Source: Hyphomicrobiaceae bacterium
GTDB lineage: Bacteria; Pseudomonadota; Alphaproteobacteria; Rhizobiales; Hyphomicrobiaceae
NCBI GenBank assembly: GCA_025359185.1
Contig: JANYHF010000078.1
Location: 1-40,835, forward strand
Direction of reading: 5' to 3'
DNA length: 40,835 bases
In this document: positions 27,015 to 36,168 of the stretch, one piece after another
Position numbering within the stretch: the stretch's first letter is position 1
Layout of the letters: each line of letters begins with the position of its first letter
Notes under the pieces: generated by a model
What the model saw: only the letters and a program-made list of their open reading frames with translations
Databases searched by the model: none
What the model was told of the DNA's origin: nothing
Program-made: the position numbers and the translations under genes

Positions 27015-27085
27015 GCGAATGGTGAGTGGCCAAAGGGGAAGAAAGTAAAAGGCGTCGGAGGGCTCTTCCCCCACTCCCCATTCGC
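27015..27085. repeat. Inverted repeat between mdh and ridA
   Basis: The left arm, starting GCGAATGGTGAGTGG (27015-27041), pairs with the right arm ending ACTCCCCATTCGC (27065-27085), with a few extra bases in the left arm. As with the repeat after ridA, the right arm is followed by CTCTTTTT and lies just before a stop codon, that of mdh. It resembles the other element in layout, not in exact sequence. Confidence 0.75.
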
Positions 27086-27095
27086 CTCTTTTTGC

Positions 27096-28439
<1,344 letters not shown>

Positions 28440-28520
28440 CTACGGAACAGGCCGTTTACAGCAGCGGCGCGACTGCCTAGGTTGCCGCACAATCCTTCGC
28501 CCTCAAATCGAAAGCCGACC

Positions 28521-29652
28521 ATGCGACCCGAAATCCAAAGTCTCGCCGACCAGATCGAGGAGTCGTTGACGCTCCTGAGGAGGCATCTTTGACTGGGACG
28601 CCGCCACCGCCCGGTTGAAAATCCTCAACGAAAGAGCCGAAGATCCCAACCTTTGGAGCAACCCGGAGAAAGCGCAAAAGCTGATGCGCGAGCGGACCCG
28701 GTTGGACAACGCCATAAATGGCTATCTGAAACTCGAAAATGAACTGTCGGACCAGACCGGCCTGATCGAGATGGCCGAGGCCGAGAACGACGAGGGCGTG
28801 CTGGCCGACGCGGAAAAAGGGCTGCGCGGCCTGCAAAAGGAATCCCGCCGCCAGGAAGTGGAAGCGCTGCTGTCCGGCGAGGCTGATGGCAACGACACCT
28901 ATGTCGAAGTGCATTCGGGCGCGGGTGGCACTGAGAGCCAAGACTGGGCGCAGATGCTGTTGCGCATGTATGTGAAATGGGCCGAACTCAAGGGCTACAA
29001 GGCCGATATCATTGAAGAAACCGCTGGCGAAGGCGCGGGCCTCAAGTCAGCGACTATCCAGATCAAGGGCAATAACGCCTATGGCTGGATGAAAACGGAA
29101 TCAGGCGTGCACCGGCTCGTGCGCATCTCTCCTTTCGATGCGAACGCGCGGCGGCACACCAGTTTTGCGTCGGTTTGGGTCTATCCGGTTGTCGACAACG
29201 AGATCGAAATCGAAGTCGCCGAAAGCGATTGCCGCATCGATACCTATCGGGCCAGTGGCGCGGGCGGCCAGCACGTCAACCGCACGGAAAGCGCGGTCCG
29301 CATTACGCATTTGCCGACAAACATCGTTGTCGCCTGCCAGACCGATAGGTCTCAGCACCGCAACAAAGCCATGGCCTGGGACATGCTGCGCGCGCGGCTC
29401 TATGAGCGCGAATTGCAATTGCGGGAGGATGCCGCCGCTGCGGCCGCCTCGTCCAAAACCACAGTCGGCTGGGGCCACCAGATCCGCTCTTATGTCTTGC
29501 AGCCCTACCAGCTGGTCAAAGACCTGCGGACCGGCGTCACCAGCACCGATCCCGACAAAGTGCTCGGCGGCGAGATCACTCAGTTCATGGAAGCAGCGCT
29601 CGCCAAACGTATTGAGGGCGGCGACGGGGCCATGGTCGAGGATTTGGACTAG
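28521..29652 (+). CDS. prfB: Peptide chain release factor 2 (programmed +1 frameshift)
   Basis: RF2 terminates translation at UGA and UAA. The gene is read in two frames: 28521-28589 encodes 23 residues, MRPEIQSLADQIEESLTLLR then RHL, ending before an in-frame TGA at 28590. After a +1 slip, reading resumes with GAC at 28591, giving DWDAATARLKILNE and on to the stop at 29652. The product is 376 aa. The stop-codon recognition tripeptide SPF is in VRISPFDANARRHTSF and the catalytic GGQ is in AGGQHVNRTESAVR. Autoregulation follows from the site itself: scarce RF2 lets the ribosome shift instead of terminating. A conceptual translation without the shift would wrongly truncate the gene or start it at 28615. 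Confidence 0.97.
28578..28593 (+). promoter_or_regulatory. prfB: prfB programmed frameshift site
   Basis: AGGAGG (28578-28583) acts as an internal Shine-Dalgarno-like sequence three bases before the slippery CTT-TGA-C (28587-28593). The spacing equals that of the E. coli site AGGGGG-TAT-CTT-TGA-C. Confidence 0.95.
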
Positions 29653-29668
29653 GAGAACCCCAGGATTG

Positions 29669-29703
29669 GCAAATGTTCACTGTCCCATGACAGGTCCATT
29701 TGC
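29669..29703. promoter_or_regulatory. Imperfect 35-bp palindrome between prfB and btaA
   Basis: GCAAATG (29669-29675) and CATTTGC (29697-29703) are perfect inverted arms, and CTGTC-CCAT-GACAG lies centrally between them. It starts 17 bp after the prfB stop and ends about 50 bp before the btaA start. It may terminate prfB or serve as an operator for btaA; it is not a clear Pho box. Confidence 0.5.
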
Positions 29704-29753
29704 TATTCAGGGGGGTAGAGTTAAATAGTCCTTCGATCAGTGAGGCCGCCGTC

Positions 29754-31118
29754 ATGCCCATCCGCAAGCGTACCCCTCTCCTTCGCGCCGGAGCTTTAAA
29801 ACGCGCAGGGGATACTGCCAAGCGGCTGACTGGCAAATTCAATATCGCCCGCAAACGAGTGCAGCTGCGCCGGTCTCTGCGCGTGGCGGGCGCCCGGAAA
29901 TTCCGGCACGACCAACTGCGAAAGGCGGTCTATCAGGGTGATGCCGACGGCAAGAAGGGCATTCTGGAGCGGACTTTTGCCCTCGCATTCCGGGGCCTTG
30001 TCTATTCGCAGATCTGGGAAGATCCCGATATCGACCTTGAAGCCTTGCAACTCGGCCCCGATCATCACTTGATCACTATCGCGTCGGGTGGCTGCAACGT
30101 CATGAGCTATCTGATTGCTGAGCCCAAAGCCGTCACTGCCGTGGACCTCAATCGCGGCCATGTGGCGCTGAACAAGCTGAAACTGGCCGCCGCCCAACAC
30201 CTTCCCGACTGGGAGACTTTTTACCGCTTTTTCGGTCAGGCTGACAGCCGTGCTAATCCCGATATTTATGACAAGTATTTGAAGCCCGTGCTCGATAAGG
30301 AGTCGCGCGACTATTGGGAACGGCGCGATCCGTTGGGCCGCCGCCGGATCCGTTTCTTTGCCCGCAATGTCTACCGTTTCGGGCTACTGGGCACCTTCAT
30401 TGGTGCCGGTCATAAGCTCGCCCGGATGCTGGGTGGAGATCCGCGCAAGATGCTGGAAGCCAGCACTCTGGCCGAACAGCGCGAGATTTACGAGCGCGAG
30501 GTAGCGCCGCTGTTCGAAAAGCGCATCGTCAAGTGGCTCATCGACCAGCCGATGTCACTGTATGGCCTTGGCATTCCGCCGGCACAGTACAAGGCGCTGG
30601 CGGCCTCGGGCGGTGGCAACATCAAGCAGGTGCTGCTGGAGCGCCTCGAACGCCTCGCCTGCGATTTCGACATTGAAGACAACTATTTCGCCCATCAGGC
30701 CTTCGGCCGCCGCTATGGCGCGGGTAAGGATGCGGCGGGTCCGCCCTATCTGAAGCAGGAGAATTTCGCCAAGGTGCGGGCGGGTGCGGCGCGCGTAGAT
30801 GTGAATCTTGTCAACCTTATCGATTTCCTGAAAACCAAACCCGCTGCCAGCCTCGATCGGTTTGTGCTGCTGGACGCGCAGGATTGGATGAACGATGCGA
30901 CATTGACGGACCTGTGGACCGAGATTACCCGCGTCTCGCGCCCTGGCGCCCGCGTCATATTCCGCACCGCCGCCGAAGTCAGCGTGCTCCCCGGCCGCAT
31001 CCCGCACGCGATCCTTTCGCGCTGGTCCTACGACGAGGCGCTGTGCAAAGCCTTCACCAAGCGCGACCGCTCGTCAATCTATGGCGGCTTCCACTTGTAT
31101 GTGCTTAACGGCGCGTAG
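29754..31118 (+). CDS. btaA: S-adenosylmethionine:diacylglycerol 3-amino-3-carboxypropyl transferase BtaA
   Basis: BtaA transfers the 3-amino-3-carboxypropyl group of AdoMet to diacylglycerol, giving diacylglyceryl-homoserine, the first step to the betaine lipid DGTS. The 454-aa protein is of the DUF3419/BtaA family. Visible family stretches are FRGLVYSQIWEDPDIDLEAL, the AdoMet-binding ITIASGGCNVMSYL with AVDLNRGHVAL, and FVLLDAQDWMND. ATG at 29754 has GAGG upstream; a TTG at 29700 would overlap the upstream palindrome. The methyltransferase btaB follows in the same direction, which supports the pathway assignment. In other bacteria DGTS replaces phospholipids under phosphate starvation. Confidence 0.93.
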   Translation: MPIRKRTPLLRAGALKRAGDTAKRLTGKFNIARKRVQLRRSLRVAGARKFRHDQLRKAVYQGDADGKKGILERTFALAFRGLVYSQIWEDPDIDLEALQLGPDHHLITIASGGCNVMSYLIAEPKAVTAVDLNRGHVALNKLKLAAAQHLPDWETFYRFFGQADSRANPDIYDKYLKPVLDKESRDYWERRDPLGRRRIRFFARNVYRFGLLGTFIGAGHKLARMLGGDPRKMLEASTLAEQREIYEREVAPLFEKRIVKWLIDQPMSLYGLGIPPAQYKALAASGGGNIKQVLLERLERLACDFDIEDNYFAHQAFGRRYGAGKDAAGPPYLKQENFAKVRAGAARVDVNLVNLIDFLKTKPAASLDRFVLLDAQDWMNDATLTDLWTEITRVSRPGARVIFRTAAEVSVLPGRIPHAILSRWSYDEALCKAFTKRDRSSIYGGFHLYVLNGA

Positions 31119-31154
31119 GTTTGCCGCCGCTGTTGCTTTTCGTGTCTTGAGCAA

Positions 31155-31241
31155 CCCCTCACCCTGTCCCTCTCCCACGGGAGAGCGAACGCTTGCGGCT
31201 CTTGCGTCCCTTCTCCCGTGGGGAGAAGGACCGGGTGAGGG
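31155..31241. repeat. Dispersed palindromic (REP-like) element between btaA and btaB
   Basis: CCCTCACCCTGTCCCTCTCCC at the left mirrors CTTCTCCCGTGGGGAGAAGG and CGGGTGAGGG at the right. The CCCTCACCC...GGGTGAGGG pair is a motif I recall as widely dispersed in proteobacterial intergenic regions. It sits inside the presumed btaAB transcript. Confidence 0.7.
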
Positions 31242-31289
31242 TTTGATCAAATCAGTTATCGTTCCTCCTCTTAGTGCGGTCCAAGCCCA

Positions 31290-31952
31290 ATGGCAGCTGA
31301 TCATTCTGACACCAACAGTGCCGCCCGGCATATGGATGCGATCTATCGTGGCCAGCGGCACATCTATGATCTCACGCGCAAATACTACCTGCTCGGGCGC
31401 GACCGGCTGATTGCCGAGCTGGCGCCACCCATCGGTGGCACTGTGCTGGAGCTGGGCTGCGGTACAGGCCGCAATTTGATTCTGGCGGCACGGACATATC
31501 CGGATGCTCGGTTCTACGGCGTTGATATTTCCGAAGAGATGCTGATCACGGCGCGAGCGAATGTGGAGAAGGTTGGCTTGTCCCCGCGTATCCGGCTGGC
31601 GCAAGGCGATGCCTCGGCGGTGGACACAGTAACGGCGTTCGGCGTGCCCGCGTTCGACCGAGTGTTCGTCTCCTACGCCCTCTCGATGATCCCGCCCTGG
31701 TGCGAAACCGCAGCCCACGCCCTGTCGCTGACCAAGGCTGGCGGCTCACTGCATGTTGTCGATTTCGGCGGGCAAGCGGAGTTGCCCGGCTGGTTCCGGT
31801 CGGGCTTGCGCGCGTGGCTGGCGAAGTTCTCGGTCGAGCCGCGCGAGGACCTGGAGGCGGTGCTGGCGGAGATTGCGCGGGACCAGGGCGGGAGACTGGA
31901 GTTCCGGCGGCTGTACAGGGACTATGCAAGATACGCGGTGGTGCGGCGCTGA
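31290..31952 (+). CDS. btaB: Diacylglyceryl-homoserine N-methyltransferase BtaB
   Basis: BtaB methylates diacylglyceryl-homoserine three times with AdoMet to give diacylglyceryl-trimethylhomoserine (DGTS). The 220-aa class I methyltransferase starts with a segment typical of BtaB (HMDAIYRGQRHIYDLTRKYY), then motif I VLELGCGTGRN, the acidic FYGVDISEEML and a post-I region FVSYALSMIPPW. Identification rests on this N-terminus and on btaA upstream; alone it could be another lipid methyltransferase. About 170 bp with a palindromic repeat separate it from btaA. The ribosome binding site is weak. A hairpin repeat follows 3 nt after the stop. Confidence 0.9.
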   Translation: MAADHSDTNSAARHMDAIYRGQRHIYDLTRKYYLLGRDRLIAELAPPIGGTVLELGCGTGRNLILAARTYPDARFYGVDISEEMLITARANVEKVGLSPRIRLAQGDASAVDTVTAFGVPAFDRVFVSYALSMIPPWCETAAHALSLTKAGGSLHVVDFGGQAELPGWFRSGLRAWLAKFSVEPREDLEAVLAEIARDQGGRLEFRRLYRDYARYAVVRR

Positions 31953-31955
31953 CTG

Positions 31956-31984
31956 GGTGTCAGGCACCACTGGTGCCTGACACC
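31956..31984. repeat. GTGTCAGGCACC palindrome, copy 1 (after btaB)
   Basis: GGTGTCAGGCACC (31956-31968) and GGTGCCTGACACC (31972-31984) are perfect 13-bp arms around ACT. It lies 3 nt after the btaB stop and could act as its terminator stem. The same arm recurs at 40140-40209. Confidence 0.8.
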
Positions 31985-32035
31985 GGGTAAGCCGCTGACA
32001 TTGCGAAACGGGCGGATCGCTGGTACTTTTTGCCT

Positions 32036-32611
32036 ATGGCTTACGCCGCTGAAACTTTGATGGAAGTCGATGAGTTCTTCGCTTGGCAAGCGCGCCAGGA
32101 GAAGCGCTACGAGCTCGTCGATGGCGTGCCCATTGAGATGATGACGGGCGCTAGCAGTATGCACGATCTCGTCGTCACCAATATGATCGCCTTGTTCAAA
32201 GGCCAATTGCGCGGTGGCCCTTGCCGCCCCACCACTGCCGATATCGCTATCAGAACCCGTATCCGTTCGCTACGCCGCGCCGATGTGATGGTCACCTGCG
32301 ATCCGCCACGCCGGGATGTCTACGAAGCACTAGAGCCGCGACTCGTAGTCGAGGTGCTTTCGCCCTCGAACACGGGCGTAAAATGGGACCGAAAGCTCAA
32401 CGAATACCGGCGTCATGAGGCGCTGGACTATATACTTCTGGTGGACAGCGAGGTCGTCGCGGTGAAGCTTTACACCCGCGCGGCAAGTGGCTGGGATGAT
32501 GTGGATGCGGATAGTCTGAAAGACAGTATAGAGCTGCCGAAGCTGGGCTGTGTGCTCACGCTTGCGGAGATCTATGAGGGGACCGGGCTGGAGGACGGTC
32601 TTGGGACGTGA
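32036..32611 (+). CDS. Uma2 family (DUF820) putative endonuclease
   Basis: The 191-aa protein belongs to the Uma2/DUF820 group of PD-(D/E)XK-like proteins. It begins with MEVDEFFAWQARQEKRYELV, followed by the usual DGVPIEM. It continues with a basic RADVMVTCD segment and the core PRLVVEVLSPSN, whose E in VEVLS matches the nuclease-fold acidic residue. The typical YILVDSE-like segment follows as DYILLVDSE. Uma2 proteins are abundant in some cyanobacteria and alphaproteobacteria; no physiological role is established. It stands alone between palindrome copy 1 and the convergent ftsH, consistent with an accessory insertion. A TTG at 32030 is an alternative start. Confidence 0.85.
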   Translation: MAYAAETLMEVDEFFAWQARQEKRYELVDGVPIEMMTGASSMHDLVVTNMIALFKGQLRGGPCRPTTADIAIRTRIRSLRRADVMVTCDPPRRDVYEALEPRLVVEVLSPSNTGVKWDRKLNEYRRHEALDYILLVDSEVVAVKLYTRAASGWDDVDADSLKDSIELPKLGCVLTLAEIYEGTGLEDGLGT

Positions 32612-32689
32612 TCGTGTAGGTTGGGTCAAGCCTTCGCGCAACCCAACACCTTAACCGCTTGCCGTCCAGATGTTGGGTCTACGCTAACC

Positions 32690-34606
32690 TTACGCCGGCA
32701 GCGGCGCAGCCCCACCTGTATCCGGCTCCAGCTTCGGGCGTGCACGCCCTGTCGGCGGAACAGCTGCGCCCGTGGACGTGCCGCCTTCCCCGCCTTCGTC
32801 GCGGATGATCGGCAGGCCGGCCAGCACGCGCTTGACCTCCTCACCAGACAGCGTCTCGAACTCAAGCAGCGCCTTGGCGACGGCGTGCAGTTGATCCGGC
32901 CGGTCGGTCAGTATTTTGCGCGCCGTCACTTCGCCTGCCGCGATCAACGACCGGATTTCACCGTCGATTAGGCTCGCTGTTTCGTCCGACAGGTTCTTGG
33001 TCTGCGTCACTGAATGGCCCAGGAACACTTCCTGCTCATTGCCATTATAGCGCACGCGGCCCAATTTCTCCGACATGCCCCACTCGGTCACCATCGAGCG
33101 GGCCAAAGCGGTCGCCATCTGAATGTCCCCCGTCGCACCGTTTGTTACGTTGTCGGGGCCGCCCAGGATGATCTCGGCTTCGCGGCCGCCGAACAGCACG
33201 GCCATGCGGGCTTCGCACCATTTGCGCGTGCGGCTGTAGCGGTCGCCTTCGGGCAAGTTCATGGTCACGCCGAGGGCACGGCCACGCGGGATGATTGTGA
33301 CCTTGTGCAAGGGATCATAAGGCACCATCAGGCCGACGATGGCATGCCCGGCCTCGTGATAGGCCGTGTTGCGCTTTTCCTCGTCGCTCATGACCATGGA
33401 GCGGCGTTCTGCACCCATCATCACCTTGTCTTTGGCATCCTCGAACTCGCGCTGCGTCACCATACGCTTGTTACGGCGGGCGGCGAGCAACGCGCCTTCG
33501 TTGATAAGATTGGCGAGATCGGCGCCCGAGAAGCCGGGCGTGCCACGGGCAAGCGTCTTGATATCCACATCGGGAGCCATCGGAACTTTGCGAGAATGCA
33601 CACGCAGGATTTTCTCACGCCCGGCCACGTCCGGGTTGGGGACAGTGATCTGGCGATCAAAGCGGCCGGGACGCAGCAAGGCCGGATCGAGCACGTCGGG
33701 ACGGTTGGTGGCGGCAATAAGAATGATGCCTTCGTTGGCTTCAAAGCCGTCCATTTCCACGAGCAGCTGGTTCAACGTCTGCTCACGCTCATCATTACCA
33801 CCGCCGAGGCCCGCGCCGCGGTGGCGGCCGACTGCGTCGATTTCGTCGATGAAGATGATGCAAGGCGCGTTCTTCTTGGCCTGTTCGAACATATCACGAA
33901 CGCGGGATGCGCCGACACCGACGAACATTTCAACAAAGTCCGAGCCCGAGATCGAGAAGAACGGCACATTGGCTTCGCCAGCAATGGCGCGGGCGAGCAG
34001 CGTCTTGCCGGTACCCGGAGGGCCGACCAGCAACGCACCACGGGGGATCTTGCCGCCGAGGCGCTGGAATTTCTGCGGGTCGCGCAGGAACTCGACGATT
34101 TCCTGTAGATCTTCCTTGGCCTCATCGACGCCGGCTACGTCTTCAAACGTGACGCGGCCCGAGCGCTCGGTGAGCAATTTGGCCTTGGACTTACCAAACC
34201 CCATGGCGCGGCCGCCACCCGACTGCATCTGGCGCATGAAAAATACCCAAAGGCCAATGAAGGCGAGAATCGGCAACCAGCCGGTGAGAAGAGCGATGAT
34301 CCAGCTCTCGTCTTCCGGCGGCTTGGCGGTGATCTTCACCTTAGCCTTGTACATGGTCTCGACCAGTCCGACATCGTCGGGCGCCAGGGTCGTGAACTTC
34401 GAATCGTTGTTGCGCGTGCCGTTGATGCGGTTGGCAACAATCGTCACCTCTTTCACGTCGCCATGATCGACATCGGCGCGGAAGGTGGAATAGGCGATCT
34501 CTTGCGGGCCGGCCTGTTGGGTTTGGTGCTGAAACACCTGGAACAACACGAGCAGAAGGGCCGCCACGGCGACCCAGATGACAAAGTTGCGGAAGCTCGG
34601 GTTCAT
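32690..34606 (-). CDS. ftsH: ATP-dependent zinc metalloprotease FtsH
   Basis: FtsH is a membrane-anchored AAA+ protease that degrades misassembled membrane proteins and regulatory proteins. The 638-aa length is typical. It has an N-terminal membrane segment (about residues 6-24), a periplasmic domain, a second membrane segment (about 103-125), an AAA+ module with Walker A GPPGTGKT (about 193-200), Walker [12 protein letters not shown] and the second region of homology [20 protein letters not shown], then the zinc-binding HEAGH (about 417-421). The last about 35 residues are low-complexity. It follows tilS with about 220 bp between; the tilS-ftsH order is widely conserved. Confidence 0.97.
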   Translation of the reverse strand: MNPSFRNFVIWVAVAALLLVLFQVFQHQTQQAGPQEIAYSTFRADVDHGDVKEVTIVANRINGTRNNDSKFTTLAPDDVGLVETMYKAKVKITAKPPEDESWIIALLTGWLPILAFIGLWVFFMRQMQSGGGRAMGFGKSKAKLLTERSGRVTFEDVAGVDEAKEDLQEIVEFLRDPQKFQRLGGKIPRGALLVGPPGTGKTLLARAIAGEANVPFFSISGSDFVEMFVGVGASRVRDMFEQAKKNAPCIIFIDEIDAVGRHRGAGLGGGNDEREQTLNQLLVEMDGFEANEGIILIAATNRPDVLDPALLRPGRFDRQITVPNPDVAGREKILRVHSRKVPMAPDVDIKTLARGTPGFSGADLANLINEGALLAARRNKRMVTQREFEDAKDKVMMGAERRSMVMSDEEKRNTAYHEAGHAIVGLMVPYDPLHKVTIIPRGRALGVTMNLPEGDRYSRTRKWCEARMAVLFGGREAEIILGGPDNVTNGATGDIQMATALARSMVTEWGMSEKLGRVRYNGNEQEVFLGHSVTQTKNLSDETASLIDGEIRSLIAAGEVTARKILTDRPDQLHAVAKALLEFETLSGEEVKRVLAGLPIIRDEGGEGGTSTGAAVPPTGRARPKLEPDTGGAAPLPA

Positions 34607-34830
34607 CGATGCTCCTCAGGGCAAGCCGGTCACGAACGAAACGACGCCGGAGCGGGTGCCTGTTAATAAAAGTTCTATCGTGACGATGTAGATAAGAAGC
34701 CGAAGCTCCCTTGCCAAGGCGAATTTGTCAGGCCTGGGGAAGGATTTCCGTCCCCGTTTGTGTCAGCATTAGGCCGGCAAGCCCCAATGCGGCACGGTTA
34801 GCGGCCTCGGTTGCAATTGCTATACCATGA

Positions 34831-36168
34831 TCAGGCCTCTTCAGGGCTGTCATCGGCCGCTGTTGCGGTCAGGACGTCCTCGTCAGTGAGAACGCACGTC
34901 ATATCAACGTCACGCGATGCCAACCCGACCACCGGCATGGCGATGAGCTGATGGTCGCGCCAGGCGGCAGGGGCAGCGAGAACGGCGGCGCGGGATAAGC
35001 CAACGGCGCGGGTGGCGCTGGCAAGAAGCCCACGCATGTCGGCGGGTTCGGGCGCGCGGATGATAACAGGACCGGCGTCTGGCGCGAGGCAGATGCGAAA
35101 GCGGCGATCCCACAGGATCGTTTCACCAGGATTGACGGTCACCCTAGGCAGCCCGTCGCGCCCCGGTTCGCGGAACAGCAGCACGGTGTCCGGGCCCGCC
35201 TCGATGATACAACCCATCAGCGAACGGATCGCCGAGGATGCCGTTCCCAGTTCTGCAACCAGACGCTCCAGGCGCTCAAGACGGATGTCCTGCCCGGCTG
35301 CGCCCAAGGCGGCGAGCAATCGCGCCAGCAACCGCAGCCGGATCTCTTCTGGCAGGGCATCGAAGCCGGGGCGAAGTAATGAAAGGTAGCCGCTTGGATT
35401 GACACTGACGAGGCTCCAGAAAGCATCTGACGTAGCGCTGTCGAGCGCCGCACGGGCGCGGGTAAGCCTGCGGGCGGAGCGTGCGAGGGCGGTTGGGGAA
35501 AGGCCGGCAGCGGCTAGGCTTGGCATGGCGGCACGCAAGCGTGGGCGCTCGAAGTCAAGGTTCAGGTTGCTCGGATCATCCAGCCAAGGCACTCCGCGTG
35601 CGCGCAAGCTGGCTTGCAGGCGGGCTTTGCTGAGCCCTAGCAATGGGCGCAACAGTGGCAGGCCACCGGTCTGGCTATGCTGTGCCATGGCTGACAGACC
35701 ATCGACGCCGCTGCCCCTGGCAAGCCGCATCAAAACAGTTTCGGCCTGATCGTTCAGGGTGTGGGCAGTGACGAGTGCTTCCACGCCACAGTCGCGCGCG
35801 GCTTTGACCAGCAGCCGGTAGCGATCGGTGCGGGCGGAGGCTTGCAGGCCAGAGGTCGCGGTAGTCGGCGTGCGCGTGAGAACGCGGCATTCGAGGCCTA
35901 ATTTGGCGGCTTCTGCGGCGACGGCTTGGGTCTCGGCCGCAGCCTCTGGCCTCAGGCCGTGATCGACCGTCAGCACAACAAAGTCTGGCTTGGCCTCCGC
36001 CAAACCGTCCCGCCACGCCAGTGACAGATGCATAAGCGCTAAACTGTCCGAGCCGCCCGACACAGCGAGCGCAATGCGGCGAAATCCGCCATAGAGCCGG
36101 AACAGCTCCAGCAATTCGGCTGGGGCGACCGGCTCAGCAGCCGGTGCGTTCGCGCTCGGTTTGCGCAA
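34831..36168 (-). CDS. tilS: tRNA(Ile)-lysidine synthase
   Basis: TilS attaches lysine to C34 of the CAU-anticodon isoleucine tRNA so that it reads AUA. The N-type PP-loop SGGSDS (residues 37-42 from the chosen start) and VLTVDHGLRPEA, with VTAHTLNDQAETVLMRLARGSG, identify it. C-terminal domains are shorter and more divergent than in E. coli, as usual for alphaproteobacteria. The start is uncertain: no ATG lies near the expected N-terminus. I chose the TTG at 36168 (445 aa), which overlaps cpoB by 35 nt; the frame remains open to 36270 inside cpoB. It is translationally coupled to cpoB on this reading. Confidence 0.9.
   Translation of the reverse strand: MRKPSANAPAAEPVAPAELLELFRLYGGFRRIALAVSGGSDSLALMHLSLAWRDGLAEAKPDFVVLTVDHGLRPEAAAETQAVAAEAAKLGLECRVLTRTPTTATSGLQASARTDRYRLLVKAARDCGVEALVTAHTLNDQAETVLMRLARGSGVDGLSAMAQHSQTGGLPLLRPLLGLSKARLQASLRARGVPWLDDPSNLNLDFERPRLRAAMPSLAAAGLSPTALARSARRLTRARAALDSATSDAFWSLVSVNPSGYLSLLRPGFDALPEEIRLRLLARLLAALGAAGQDIRLERLERLVAELGTASSAIRSLMGCIIEAGPDTVLLFREPGRDGLPRVTVNPGETILWDRRFRICLAPDAGPVIIRAPEPADMRGLLASATRAVGLSRAAVLAAPAAWRDHQLIAMPVVGLASRDVDMTCVLTDEDVLTATAADDSPEEA

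Noticed and set aside
29669-29703. Pho box upstream of btaA
   Set aside because: The PhoB consensus is a pair of direct CTGTCAT-like repeats; here the CTGTC and GACAG parts are inverted, not direct.
33014-34108. 364-codon plus-strand frame opposite ftsH
   Set aside because: It is a shadow of the conserved ftsH AAA+ region; no domain is recognisable.
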